Source of the DNA: Tabrizicola_A aquatica
GTDB taxonomy: Bacteria; Pseudomonadota; Alphaproteobacteria; Rhodobacterales; Rhodobacteraceae
Reading direction: 5' to 3' (one strand)
DNA: 64,000 nt
Assembly (NCBI GenBank): GCA_965194375.1
Contig: CBDAEL010000002.1
Part shown: in pieces, positions 17,472 to 24,225 of the stretch
Position numbering within the stretch: position 1 is the first letter of the stretch
Layout of the letters: each line of letters begins with the position of its first letter
Translations under genes and position numbers: made by a program
Notes under the pieces: model-generated
The model's input: the letters and a program-made list of their open reading frames with translations, nothing else
Database searches by the model: none
What the model was told of the DNA's origin: nothing

Positions 17472-17864
17472 CTATTCGTCCTCGTCCTCATCGTCCCACA
17501 GGACGGGGGCGGCATCCGGGGCAAACACCTCGGGGAACGCAGCCTCGGCACGCTTGAGGTCAATGCGCAGCATCGCGTCATACGAGGCGGGGTTGAACGG
17601 GTCCTCGGCGGGCACCACTTCGCGGCCAAACAGCCACGACAGCCGCCCAGCATCCAGATTGCCCCGCTCAAACGGCTCTTCGCCAAAGCACGCCCAAAGC
17701 GCCGCCATAAAGGCCCGATCGGCCGCGCGATCCGGCGCTTTGCGGTCCTTGAACCGCTCGCGCTTGATGATCTTGGTCGCGCCTTCCTTAACGTTGGCAC
17801 GACGGATTGTGAACTGGAAATCAGTGCCGGTCAGGCGACTGGGAAAGCCGCGATGCTTCAGCAT
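17472..17864 (-). CDS. conserved hypothetical protein
   Basis: A 130-residue soluble protein with no signal peptide and no membrane segment. The N-terminal part is basic (RRANVKEGATKIIKRERFKDRK), the middle reads DRAFMAALWACFGEEPFERG, and the C-terminus is strongly acidic, ending PVLWDDEDEDE. I do not recognise a family. Codon use matches its neighbours, which supports a real gene. It lies in the run of small genes between pccB and pccA on the same strand. Function unknown. Confidence 0.6.
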   Translation of the reverse strand: MLKHRGFPSRLTGTDFQFTIRRANVKEGATKIIKRERFKDRKAPDRAADRAFMAALWACFGEEPFERGNLDAGRLSWLFGREVVPAEDPFNPASYDAMLRIDLKRAEAAFPEVFAPDAAPVLWDDEDEDE

Positions 17865-17897
17865 GGGCGCACCTCAAGTTGTGGGGCGCGCAGGGTG

Positions 17898-17936
17898 GGA
17901 ACGGGCGCAGGCCGGTTACCCCGGCACGCCCGTTCC
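17898..17936. terminator. hairpin after mini-lipoprotein 1
   Basis: GGAACGGGCG (17898-17907) pairs perfectly with CGCCCGTTCC (17927-17936), and an inner GCCGG/CCGGC stem extends it. It starts seven bases beyond the stop of the 42-residue lipoprotein on the minus strand. No T-run follows. Confidence 0.5.
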
Positions 17937-17942
17937 GGATTG

Positions 17943-18071
17943 TTACGAGCCGTACTTGCCGGTCGGCGCGGGCTCGATTGTGACGGGCATCGGCTCAGGC
18001 TCAGGTGCGGGCTGCGCGCAGGCAGCGAGGGTTGCAAGGGCCATAAGGGCAATGAGGGCAGACGTCCGCAT
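17943..18071 (-). CDS. mini-lipoprotein 1 (42 residues)
   Basis: A very short gene read on the minus strand from ATG at 18071 to TAA at 17943. It encodes MRTSALIALMALATLAAC, a complete lipoprotein signal with lipobox LAAC, then a 25-residue mature part with a proline/glutamate stretch (AQPAPEPEPMPVTIEP) ending PTGKYGS. GGAGATTCTC precedes the ATG. The C-terminal PVTIEP..TGKY matches that of the neighbouring 45-residue lipoprotein, so the two are tandem paralogues. It is probably anchored in the membrane by its lipid with a short exposed tail. Function unknown. Confidence 0.65.
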   Translation of the reverse strand: MRTSALIALMALATLAACAQPAPEPEPMPVTIEPAPTGKYGS

Positions 18072-18186
18072 GAGAATCTCCAAACAAAAATGGTTTCAAG
18101 AGCCTCACCATAGCGCCGCTTCACGCCAAGCACAAACTGCGCAACGCCAGACAGGCGACCGCTTGCCGGGTCGCCAGACAGAAAAA

Positions 18187-18223
18187 GGGCGGGCCGGGGC
18201 GCGATCGCCCCTTTGGCCCGCCC
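18187..18223 (-). terminator. intrinsic terminator after mini-lipoprotein 2
   Basis: Minus strand: GGGCGGGCC (18223-18215), an inner GGGGC/GCCCC stem, GGCCCGCCC (18195-18187), then TTTTTC. Starts eight bases after the stop at 18231. A textbook Rho-independent terminator, so mini-lipoprotein 2 is terminated before mini-lipoprotein 1. Confidence 0.85.
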
Positions 18224-18230
18224 GATTGTC

Positions 18231-18368
18231 TTAGTTGTACTTGCCGGTGTAGGTCGGCTCGACCGTGACCGGTTCGTCCACATAGACGACGTCTTCTTTG
18301 GCATGACCGGCGCAAGCTGCCACGAAGGCAACCATGACCAGCGACAGAATAATCTTAGTGCTCGACAT
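18231..18368 (-). CDS. mini-lipoprotein 2 (45 residues)
   Basis: Minus-strand gene from ATG at 18368 to TAA at 18231. The product begins MSSTKIILSLVMVAFVAAC (lipobox VAAC) and continues AGHAKEDVVYVDEPVTVEP, ending TYTGKYN. The tail PVTVEP..TGKY is nearly the same as in the 42-residue neighbour, while the signal peptides differ. This is the pattern expected when the mature peptide is under selection. It has its own strong terminator. A lipid-anchored peptide of about 27 residues is expected. Function unknown. Confidence 0.68.
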   Translation of the reverse strand: MSSTKIILSLVMVAFVAACAGHAKEDVVYVDEPVTVEPTYTGKYN

Positions 18369-18570
18369 CCTCGACTCCTATGTTCTTGGAGGGCCTCGCA
18401 ACATGCCGGCCCCCTTCTAGAGGTACAGACCGCTTGGGTTCGGCCTGCATGAACATTAGTCGACAAAGCCAAGAATTGACACGAAGATTCGGAGAATCGC
18501 GCCAAATGTGGCAGGACCGCATCACGCCCCGCCACAAAGGCCGCTCTCGCCACAAGATATAGCGACCCCA

Positions 18571-18975
18571 TTAAAACACCTCCCAGATGCAGGCGCCGTT
18601 CTCAACCCGGAAGGCCTCGAAATACTGCAGCGCGTCAGGATCGGCCTCGCCAAAGGGCACCGGGCGATCTTCCAGCGAGATGATGATCTGGCTGGCGATC
18701 GGCCCTGCATCCGTCACCCGCGACAGGGCAAAATTCTGGCACAGCCACGCGATATCATCGGCGGCGGCCAGAAAATCGACCGATCCCGTCTCGGGGTTGA
18801 TCTCGGGGGCCAGAAAGCGAAACCGCGTCGCCAGACCTTGCGGGCCCGGCGTGTTCCAGATGGTTTCCACCAGCGTCACAGATTGCCCGGAAGGCAGTTC
18901 AATAGCCGCACCGTCGCCGGGAACGGATCGTCCGCCCTGCGCCTGCACCTGCCATGGCTGCCCAGTCTCCCCCAC
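18571..18975 (-). CDS. DUF6497-like protein
   Basis: A 134-residue protein resembling the Rhodobacterales family DUF6497: IELPSGQSVTLVETIWN, then ATRFRFLAPEI, DIAWLCQNFAL, IIISLEDRPVPFGEADPD and the closing FEAFRVENGACIWEVF. Its only start is a GTG at 18975, twelve bases after pccB, and it lacks the signal peptide that I would expect for this family (the first residues are MGETGQPWQVQAQ). Either the protein is cytoplasmic here or the leader has decayed. It is probably co-transcribed with pccB. Function unknown. Confidence 0.65.
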   Translation of the reverse strand: MGETGQPWQVQAQGGRSVPGDGAAIELPSGQSVTLVETIWNTPGPQGLATRFRFLAPEINPETGSVDFLAAADDIAWLCQNFALSRVTDAGPIASQIIISLEDRPVPFGEADPDALQYFEAFRVENGACIWEVF

Positions 18976-18987
18976 GTCACCAAACCC

Positions 18988-20514
18988 TTACAGCGGAATA
19001 TTGTCGTGCTTTTTCCACGGGGTGACCTGCTTTTTGTTGCGCAGGGACGCAAAAGCACGGGCCACACGGCGGCGGGTGGACTGGGGCATGATCACCTCGT
19101 CGATAAAGCCCTTTTCTGCCGCCACAAACGGGTTGGCAAAGCGGTCTTCATATTCCTTGGTCAGACGTGCAATCTCCTCAGGCGACTTGCCGCGATGGAT
19201 TATCTCGGTCGCCCCCTTGGCCCCCATCACCGCCACTTCAGCGGTGGGCCAGGCATAGTTGAAATCCGCCCGCAGGTGCTTGGACGCCATCACAACATAG
19301 GCACCGCCATAGGTCTTGCGGGTCAGCACCGTGACCTTCGGCACCGTCGCCTCGCCGTAAGCGAACAAGAGCTTCGCCCCGTGCTTGATAACCCCGCCAT
19401 ATTCCTGCCCCGTGCCGGGCAGGAAGCCGGGCACGTCCACCAGCGTCAGGATCGGAATTTCAAACGCATCGCAGAACCGCACAAACCGCGCGGCCTTGCG
19501 GCTTGCGTCAATGTCCAGACAGCCGGCCAACACCATCGGCTGGTTGGCCACAACCCCCACGGTCTGCCCTTCCAAACGGACAAAGCCGGTGATGATATTG
19601 GCGGCAAATTCCTTCTGGATCTCAAAGAAATCGCCCTCATCGGCGATCTTCAGGATCAGTTCCTTCATGTCATAGGGCTGGTTCGGATTGTCTGGCACCA
19701 AGGTATCAAGGCTCGTCTCAATCCGCGCCGGATCATCAAAGAAGGGCCGGGTCGGCGCCTTTTCGCGGTTGTTCAAGGGCAGGAAGTCAATCAGACGGCG
19801 CGCTTCAGCCAGCGCCTCAACATCGTTTTCAAACGCGCCATCGGCCACGCTCGATTTGCGGGTGTGGGTCGAGGCCCCGCCCAGCTCTTCCGCCGTCACC
19901 ACCTCGTTCGTGACGGTTTTCACCACGTCAGGCCCGGTCACAAACATATAAGAGCTGTCTTTGACCATAAAGATAAAGTCGGTCATCGCGGGCGAATAGA
20001 CCGCACCACCCGCACAAGGCCCCATGATCAGCGAAATCTGCGGCACCACGCCCGAGGCCATGATGTTGCGCTGGAACACCTCACCATAGGCGGCGAGCGA
20101 GGCAACACCCTCCTGAATACGCGCACCACCGGAATCGTTGATCCCGATCACCGGCGCGCCGTTCTGAATGGCCAGATCCATGATCTTGCAGATCTTGGCG
20201 CCGTGGGTTTCCGACACCGACCCACCCATCACGGTGAAGTCTTGACTGAACACATAGACCTGACGGCCATTCACCGTGCCCCAGCCGGTCACCACGCCAT
20301 CCCCGGCGGGCTTCTCCGCCTCCATGCCGAAATCAATGCAGCGATGGGTGACGAACATGTCGAACTCTTCGAACGATCCCTCGTCCAGCAAAAGCTCGAT
20401 CCGCTCGCGCGCCGTCAGCTTGCCCTTGGCGTGCTGGGCATCCACCCGGCGCTGCCCCCCGCCCTGACGGGCGACGGCACGGCGTTGTTCCAACTGGTCC
20501 AGAATGTCTTTCAT
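18988..20514 (-). CDS. pccB: propionyl-CoA carboxylase, carboxyltransferase beta subunit
   Basis: A 508-residue carboxyltransferase. Two crotonase-like halves are evident: the N-half has GKLTARERIELLLDEGSF and oxyanion-hole segments around INDSGGARIQEGVASLAAYG; the C-half has LTLVDVPGFLPGTGQEYGG. It transfers carboxylate from biotin on PccA to propionyl-CoA. The frame extends 183 bases upstream, but MKDILDQLEQRR at 20514 is the family start. TTTGCAAA-like boxes about 95-117 bases upstream suggest control by PccR, encoded nearby. Confidence 0.95.
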   Translation of the reverse strand: MKDILDQLEQRRAVARQGGGQRRVDAQHAKGKLTARERIELLLDEGSFEEFDMFVTHRCIDFGMEAEKPAGDGVVTGWGTVNGRQVYVFSQDFTVMGGSVSETHGAKICKIMDLAIQNGAPVIGINDSGGARIQEGVASLAAYGEVFQRNIMASGVVPQISLIMGPCAGGAVYSPAMTDFIFMVKDSSYMFVTGPDVVKTVTNEVVTAEELGGASTHTRKSSVADGAFENDVEALAEARRLIDFLPLNNREKAPTRPFFDDPARIETSLDTLVPDNPNQPYDMKELILKIADEGDFFEIQKEFAANIITGFVRLEGQTVGVVANQPMVLAGCLDIDASRKAARFVRFCDAFEIPILTLVDVPGFLPGTGQEYGGVIKHGAKLLFAYGEATVPKVTVLTRKTYGGAYVVMASKHLRADFNYAWPTAEVAVMGAKGATEIIHRGKSPEEIARLTKEYEDRFANPFVAAEKGFIDEVIMPQSTRRRVARAFASLRNKKQVTPWKKHDNIPL

Positions 20515-20608
20515 GGCAGGCCTCCCCAAAATCGCTGGCACCATATCGGCGAGGTCGGGCGGAACAAAGGGCAAATCGGTAAATTTGCATAGCATTGGCA
20601 GATCATAT

Positions 20609-20631
20609 TTTGCTAATTGCAAACCTGCAAA
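20609..20631. promoter_or_regulatory. probable PccR-binding site before pccB
   Basis: Three adjacent words resemble the TTTGCAAA half-site reported for PccR-type regulators: TTTGCTAA (20609-20616), ATTGCAAA (20616-20623) and CCTGCAAA (20624-20631). They lie in the A/T-rich stretch upstream of pccB. The match is degenerate; the link to PccR is inferred from the perfect copies in front of pccR itself. Confidence 0.5.
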
Positions 20632-20790
20632 CTTCCGCGACAGCTTCCGCCTCCGGTGCCGGCCCCAAGCGGGGCCGTATGTCGGGACAGATGCCATACA
20701 CCCGCCAGACGCAGACCAGACAGAAACCCGACGCCTTTTCCCGCCCTTACGGCCCCCCTATAACGGCCCCAAACCGCCACAGGAGCCGCC

Positions 20791-21141
20791 ATGTCCCTGC
20801 CCGTCCCCGTCGTCACAATCGGCCTCTTGCTGGCCTCCAACATCTTCATGACCTTCGCTTGGTATGGTCATCTCAAGTTCAAAACCACCAGCCTTGTGAC
20901 CGTGATCTTCATCTCATGGGGCATCGCTTTTTTTGAATACACCCTGATGGTGCCCGCCAACCGCATCGGCCACGGCCACTTCTCGGCGGCCGAGTTAAAG
21001 ACCATTCAAGAAGTCATCACCCTCACAGTTTTCGCCGTGTTTTCCGTGACCTACCTGAAAGAGCCCCTGTCGTGGAACCACCTTGTCGGCTTTGGTTTCA
21101 TCGCTGCCGGGGCGTTTTTCATCTTCCACAAATGGGCGTGA
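20791..21141 (+). CDS. DUF486/DMT-type small membrane protein
   Basis: A 116-residue protein with four predicted membrane helices, matching the DUF486 family (small relatives of drug/metabolite transporters). Characteristic stretches are SNIFMTFAWYGHLKFK, then IAFFEYTLMVPANRIGHG, and FAVFSVTYLKEPLSWNHL. Members of this size probably act as dimers, but the substrate is unknown. It diverges from pccB, with a shared upstream region of about 276 bases, and precedes an MFS exporter by 51 bases. Confidence 0.85.
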   Translation: MSLPVPVVTIGLLLASNIFMTFAWYGHLKFKTTSLVTVIFISWGIAFFEYTLMVPANRIGHGHFSAAELKTIQEVITLTVFAVFSVTYLKEPLSWNHLVGFGFIAAGAFFIFHKWA

Positions 21142-21192
21142 CAAGGCCCCTGACCCCTAGACTCCCCCGCTGCACAGGCGTAGCGCTACCCC

Positions 21193-22407
21193 ATGCGCAC
21201 CACCGTCAAATTCCTGAACCGCACCACGCCCCCCCATGTCATCACGCTTGTGCTGCTGGCCGGATTGTCGGCGCTGACGATGAACATCTTCCTGCCCTCG
21301 CTGCCGGGCATGGCCAAGTGGTTCGAGGTGCCCTACGCCCTGATGCAGCTGTCGGTCGCGCTCTACCTCGCCCTCTCAGCCGCCCTACAGATTGTGATCG
21401 GCCCCATCTCTGACCGCTATGGGCGGCGCAAGGTGGTGCTGGGGTCGCTGGTTCTGTTCCTTCTGGCCACCCTCGGCACGCTCTTGGCCCCCAACGCCGA
21501 AACCTTCCTCTTCTTCCGCATGGCCCAGGCGGTAATCGCCGCCGGCATGGTCCTCTCCCGCGCCATCGTCCGCGACATGGTGCCCGATGCCGAGGCCGCC
21601 TCGATGATCGGCTATGTCACCATGGGGATGAGCCTTGTGCCCATGATCGGCCCGGCGATTGGCGGCTATCTGGATGCCGCCTTTGGTTGGCAGGCCAATT
21701 TCGCCCTGCTTTTGCTGGTAGGCTTGGGGGTGACGGCGCTCGTCTGGGCTGATCTCGGCGAAACCGCCACGCTTAAAGACACCAGCTTTGCCGCCCAAGT
21801 CCGGCAATACCCGGGCCTTCTCGCCTCGCGCCGGTTCTGGGGCTACTGCATGGCCGCCGCCTTCTCCTCGGGCTGCTTTTTCGCCTATCTCGGCGGCGCG
21901 CCCTATGTCGGGACCGAGGTTTTTGCCCTGTCCTCGCAGGAAATCGGCCTGCTCTTCGCGCTGACCGCCATCGGCTATCTGATCGGCAACTTCCTCGCCG
22001 GTCGCTATTCGGTGCGGCTGGGGCTGAACCGGATGATCCTTCTGGGCACGCTGACCACCACGGGCGGGCTAACAGTTCTCACCTTGTTAACGCTTGCCGG
22101 GTTATCTGGTCCCATCGTCTTCTTTGCCCTCACCGTTCCCATGGGCATCGGCAACGGGCTGGCCCTGCCCAATGCCAATGCGGGCATCCTCTCGGTGCGC
22201 CCCGAACTCGCGGGCACCGCCTCGGGTTTGGGTGGCGCGATCATGATCGGCGGCGGCGCGGGCTTGGCCGCACTCGCCGGGTGGCTCTTGGGGCCGGGGT
22301 CCAGCGAGATGCCGCTGATCCTGTTGATGCTGATCTCCTCGGTCGGCTCGGTCGCCTCGATCCTGCTGGTGATCCGCCGCGCCCGCGCGCTGGGGCTGGC
22401 GACCTGA
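21193..22407 (+). CDS. Bcr/CflA-type multidrug efflux MFS transporter
   Basis: A 404-residue major facilitator with twelve helices. The opening helix LTMNIFLPSLPGMAKWF is typical of the Bcr/CflA drug:H+ antiporter branch. Motif A is GPISDRYGRRKVVLGSLVL between helices 2 and 3, and MIGPAIGGYLDAAFGWQANF is the motif C region of antiporters. Likely substrates are hydrophobic drugs or metabolites exported in exchange for protons. It lies between the DUF486 gene and pccR on the plus strand. Confidence 0.85.
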   Translation: MRTTVKFLNRTTPPHVITLVLLAGLSALTMNIFLPSLPGMAKWFEVPYALMQLSVALYLALSAALQIVIGPISDRYGRRKVVLGSLVLFLLATLGTLLAPNAETFLFFRMAQAVIAAGMVLSRAIVRDMVPDAEAASMIGYVTMGMSLVPMIGPAIGGYLDAAFGWQANFALLLLVGLGVTALVWADLGETATLKDTSFAAQVRQYPGLLASRRFWGYCMAAAFSSGCFFAYLGGAPYVGTEVFALSSQEIGLLFALTAIGYLIGNFLAGRYSVRLGLNRMILLGTLTTTGGLTVLTLLTLAGLSGPIVFFALTVPMGIGNGLALPNANAGILSVRPELAGTASGLGGAIMIGGGAGLAALAGWLLGPGSSEMPLILLMLISSVGSVASILLVIRRARALGLAT

Positions 22408-22427
22408 CAGGCCCTTGACGCCTGCGG

Positions 22428-22455
22428 TTTGCAAAGCCACTTTAGGCTTTGCAAA
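22428..22455. promoter_or_regulatory. perfect inverted repeat with two TTTGCAAA boxes before pccR
   Basis: TTTGCAAAGCC (22428-22438) and GGCTTTGCAAA (22445-22455) are exact reverse complements separated by ACTTTA. Each arm contains the self-complementary TTTGCAAA. The element ends 11 bases before the pccR start codon, so a bound protein would block transcription or initiation. Two TTTGCAAA boxes are the reported signature of the PccR regulator of propionyl-CoA metabolism, so this is most simply an autoregulatory operator. The box spacing here (12 bases) differs from the 4 bases I recall. Confidence 0.8.
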
Positions 22456-22466
22456 TGGGGGCGCGC

Positions 22467-23864
22467 ATGGCCACACAGAAACTCTATGCCGGGGCCAAGC
22501 TGCGCGAATTGCGCAGCCGCCTTGGCCTGACGCAGCGGATCTTTTCCGACAAGCTCGGCGTCTCCCTGCCCTATCTCAACCAGATGGAAAACAACCACCG
22601 CCCCGTCTCGGCCTCGGTCGTGCTGGCCTTGGCGCAAGAGTTTGGGCTGGATGTCACCGAACTCACCGTGGGGGAAGGTGAGCGTCTGGTCTCCGACATG
22701 CGTGAGGCGCTGGCCGATCCGGTTTTCGCCAAATCCGCCCCACCCTTGGCCGACCTGCGCTTGGCCGCCTCCAACGCCCCTGCCCTTGCCCGCGCCTTCC
22801 TTGACCTGCACCGCGCCTACCGCCAAAGCCACGAACGGCTTGCCTCATTGGATGAGGCTTTGGGGCGCGATGATGCCGGTCTGCGCGCCAGCCCTTGGGA
22901 AGAAGTCCGTGATTTCTTTCACTATTGCGACAATTACGTCGATGCCATCGACCGGGCCGCCGAACATTTCGCAACCGGCGCAGGCCCCGGAAAAGACGTG
23001 CTAATTACCGCCACCGAGGCCCTGCGGAAGCGCGGCCTCGATGTGCAATTTTCCGACACTGGCCCCCTGCGCCAGTTTGACCCCACCGCGCGGCGGCTGG
23101 AACTTTCCGCCCGCGCCGCAGCCCCCACCCAGCGCTTCCAGCTTCTCTATCAGGTCGCGCTGCAAACCCAGAATGAGCTTCTCGAGGCCACCCTCGACCT
23201 CGCCCGCTTCACCACGCCCGAGGCCCGCGACATCGCCAAGATCGGCCTTGCCAATTACTTTGCCGGCGCGGCCCTGATGCCCTATCGCGCCTTTCTGGAA
23301 ACCGCCCAGAAAACCCGGCATGATCTGGAACGTCTGGCCGATATCTTCGGCGCCTCCATCGAACAGGTCGCGCACCGGCTTTCCACCCTGCAACGCCCCG
23401 GCGCCAAGGGCATCCCCTTCTTCTTCGTCCGCGTTGACCAAGCGGGCACCATCACCAAACGCCATTCCGCCACCCGCCTGCAATTCGCCCGCTTCGGCGG
23501 CGCTTGCCCGCTGTGGAACGCCCACCGCGCCTTTGAAACCCCGGGCCATTTCCTGCGCCAACTGGCCGAAACCCCGGACGGCGTGCGCTATCTCTGCCTG
23601 TCGCGCGATGTCTCGAAACCTGGCGGGGCCTTTCTTGCCCCGGTGCGCCGCTATGCCATTTCCTTGGGCTGCGAGATCACCCATGCCGCAAGCCTCGTCT
23701 ACTCCGACGGGTTGGACCTGAAGGGCCGGTTTGAGCCCATCGGCATCTCCTGCCGCATCTGCGAGCGGCACGATTGCCACCAACGCTCGGTCCCCCCGCT
23801 GGAGCGGCGGCTGCGCGTCGACCCCGACCGACGCGGCCTCTTACCCTATGATATTGCTGACTAA
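22467..23864 (+). CDS. pccR: PccR, short-chain fatty acyl-CoA (ScfR) family regulator
   Basis: A 465-residue regulator of the ScfR family. An XRE-type helix-turn-helix occupies about residues 8-62 (LRELRSRLGLTQRIFSDKLG, then SLPYLNQMENNHRPVSASV). A long effector-binding part contains ALMPYRAFLETAQKTRHDLE, recalling the metallopeptidase-like region of the RamB/PccR group, and the C-terminus has a conserved Cys-rich tail ISCRICERHDCHQRS. The family senses short-chain acyl-CoA and controls propionyl-CoA carboxylase genes. ATG at 22467 is preferred over the TTG at 22449 and ATG at 22455, which fall inside the operator. Confidence 0.88.
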   Translation: MATQKLYAGAKLRELRSRLGLTQRIFSDKLGVSLPYLNQMENNHRPVSASVVLALAQEFGLDVTELTVGEGERLVSDMREALADPVFAKSAPPLADLRLAASNAPALARAFLDLHRAYRQSHERLASLDEALGRDDAGLRASPWEEVRDFFHYCDNYVDAIDRAAEHFATGAGPGKDVLITATEALRKRGLDVQFSDTGPLRQFDPTARRLELSARAAAPTQRFQLLYQVALQTQNELLEATLDLARFTTPEARDIAKIGLANYFAGAALMPYRAFLETAQKTRHDLERLADIFGASIEQVAHRLSTLQRPGAKGIPFFFVRVDQAGTITKRHSATRLQFARFGGACPLWNAHRAFETPGHFLRQLAETPDGVRYLCLSRDVSKPGGAFLAPVRRYAISLGCEITHAASLVYSDGLDLKGRFEPIGISCRICERHDCHQRSVPPLERRLRVDPDRRGLLPYDIAD

Positions 23865-23867
23865 AAA

Positions 23868-23885
23868 GGGGGCCAAAAGGCCCCC
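23868..23885 (-). terminator. terminator between convergent pccR and DUF465 gene
   Basis: GGGGGCC AAAA GGCCCCC forms a 7-bp stem. On the minus strand it is followed by TTTTT, giving a good intrinsic terminator for the DUF465 gene. It lies four bases after the pccR stop and may also end that transcript. Confidence 0.8.
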
Positions 23886-23909
23886 TGTTCCGGTCAACTT
23901 AGGCCCTGA

Positions 23910-24143
23910 TCACTTCAGGTGCTGCCAGATATGATCCTTCAGATGCGTCCGCTTCTTGCGCAGATGCTCCTCATCCTCCTCAGAGATCAGATCAATCCGC
24001 TTTTCGGCGCGATGCACCTGCTCATTCACCGCGTCATACTCGGCCACCAGTTTGGCAAAATGGGCATCCGCCCCCTTCAAGGCACTGATCTTGTTGACCT
24101 TATCAGGGAACTCAAGGGCAAGCGCGTGCGGCGTATGTGACAT
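23910..24143 (-). CDS. YdcH-like DUF465 small protein
   Basis: A 77-residue, highly charged helical protein: MSHTPHALALEFPDKVNKIS, then ALKGADAHFAKLVAEYDAVN and a basic tail EEHLRKKRTHLKDHIWQHLK. This is the DUF465/YdcH pattern of a short antiparallel helical hairpin. A longer start at 24212 is possible but adds residues atypical of the family. Cytoplasmic; function unknown. Confidence 0.8.
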   Translation of the reverse strand: MSHTPHALALEFPDKVNKISALKGADAHFAKLVAEYDAVNEQVHRAEKRIDLISEEDEEHLRKKRTHLKDHIWQHLK

Positions 24144-24225
24144 GGGTGTCTCCTTCTTCGTGTCAGGCCCCAGTCTAGCGAGGCCTGGCAGAAGAGCTTT
24201 GACACGGATCAATCCGCCACGTTTT

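Noticed and set aside
17858..18571. 237-codon minus-strand frame with a good GGAGG site overlapping the DUF6497 stop
   Set aside because: It covers both mini-lipoprotein genes in another frame, and has Arg/Ser/Pro-rich composition and no family. The first 45 codons could be a short peptide, but nothing supports that.
18508..20592. 694-codon plus-strand frame opposite pccB
   Set aside because: Shadow frame rich in Arg, His and Gly; pccB is full length with both carboxyltransferase halves.
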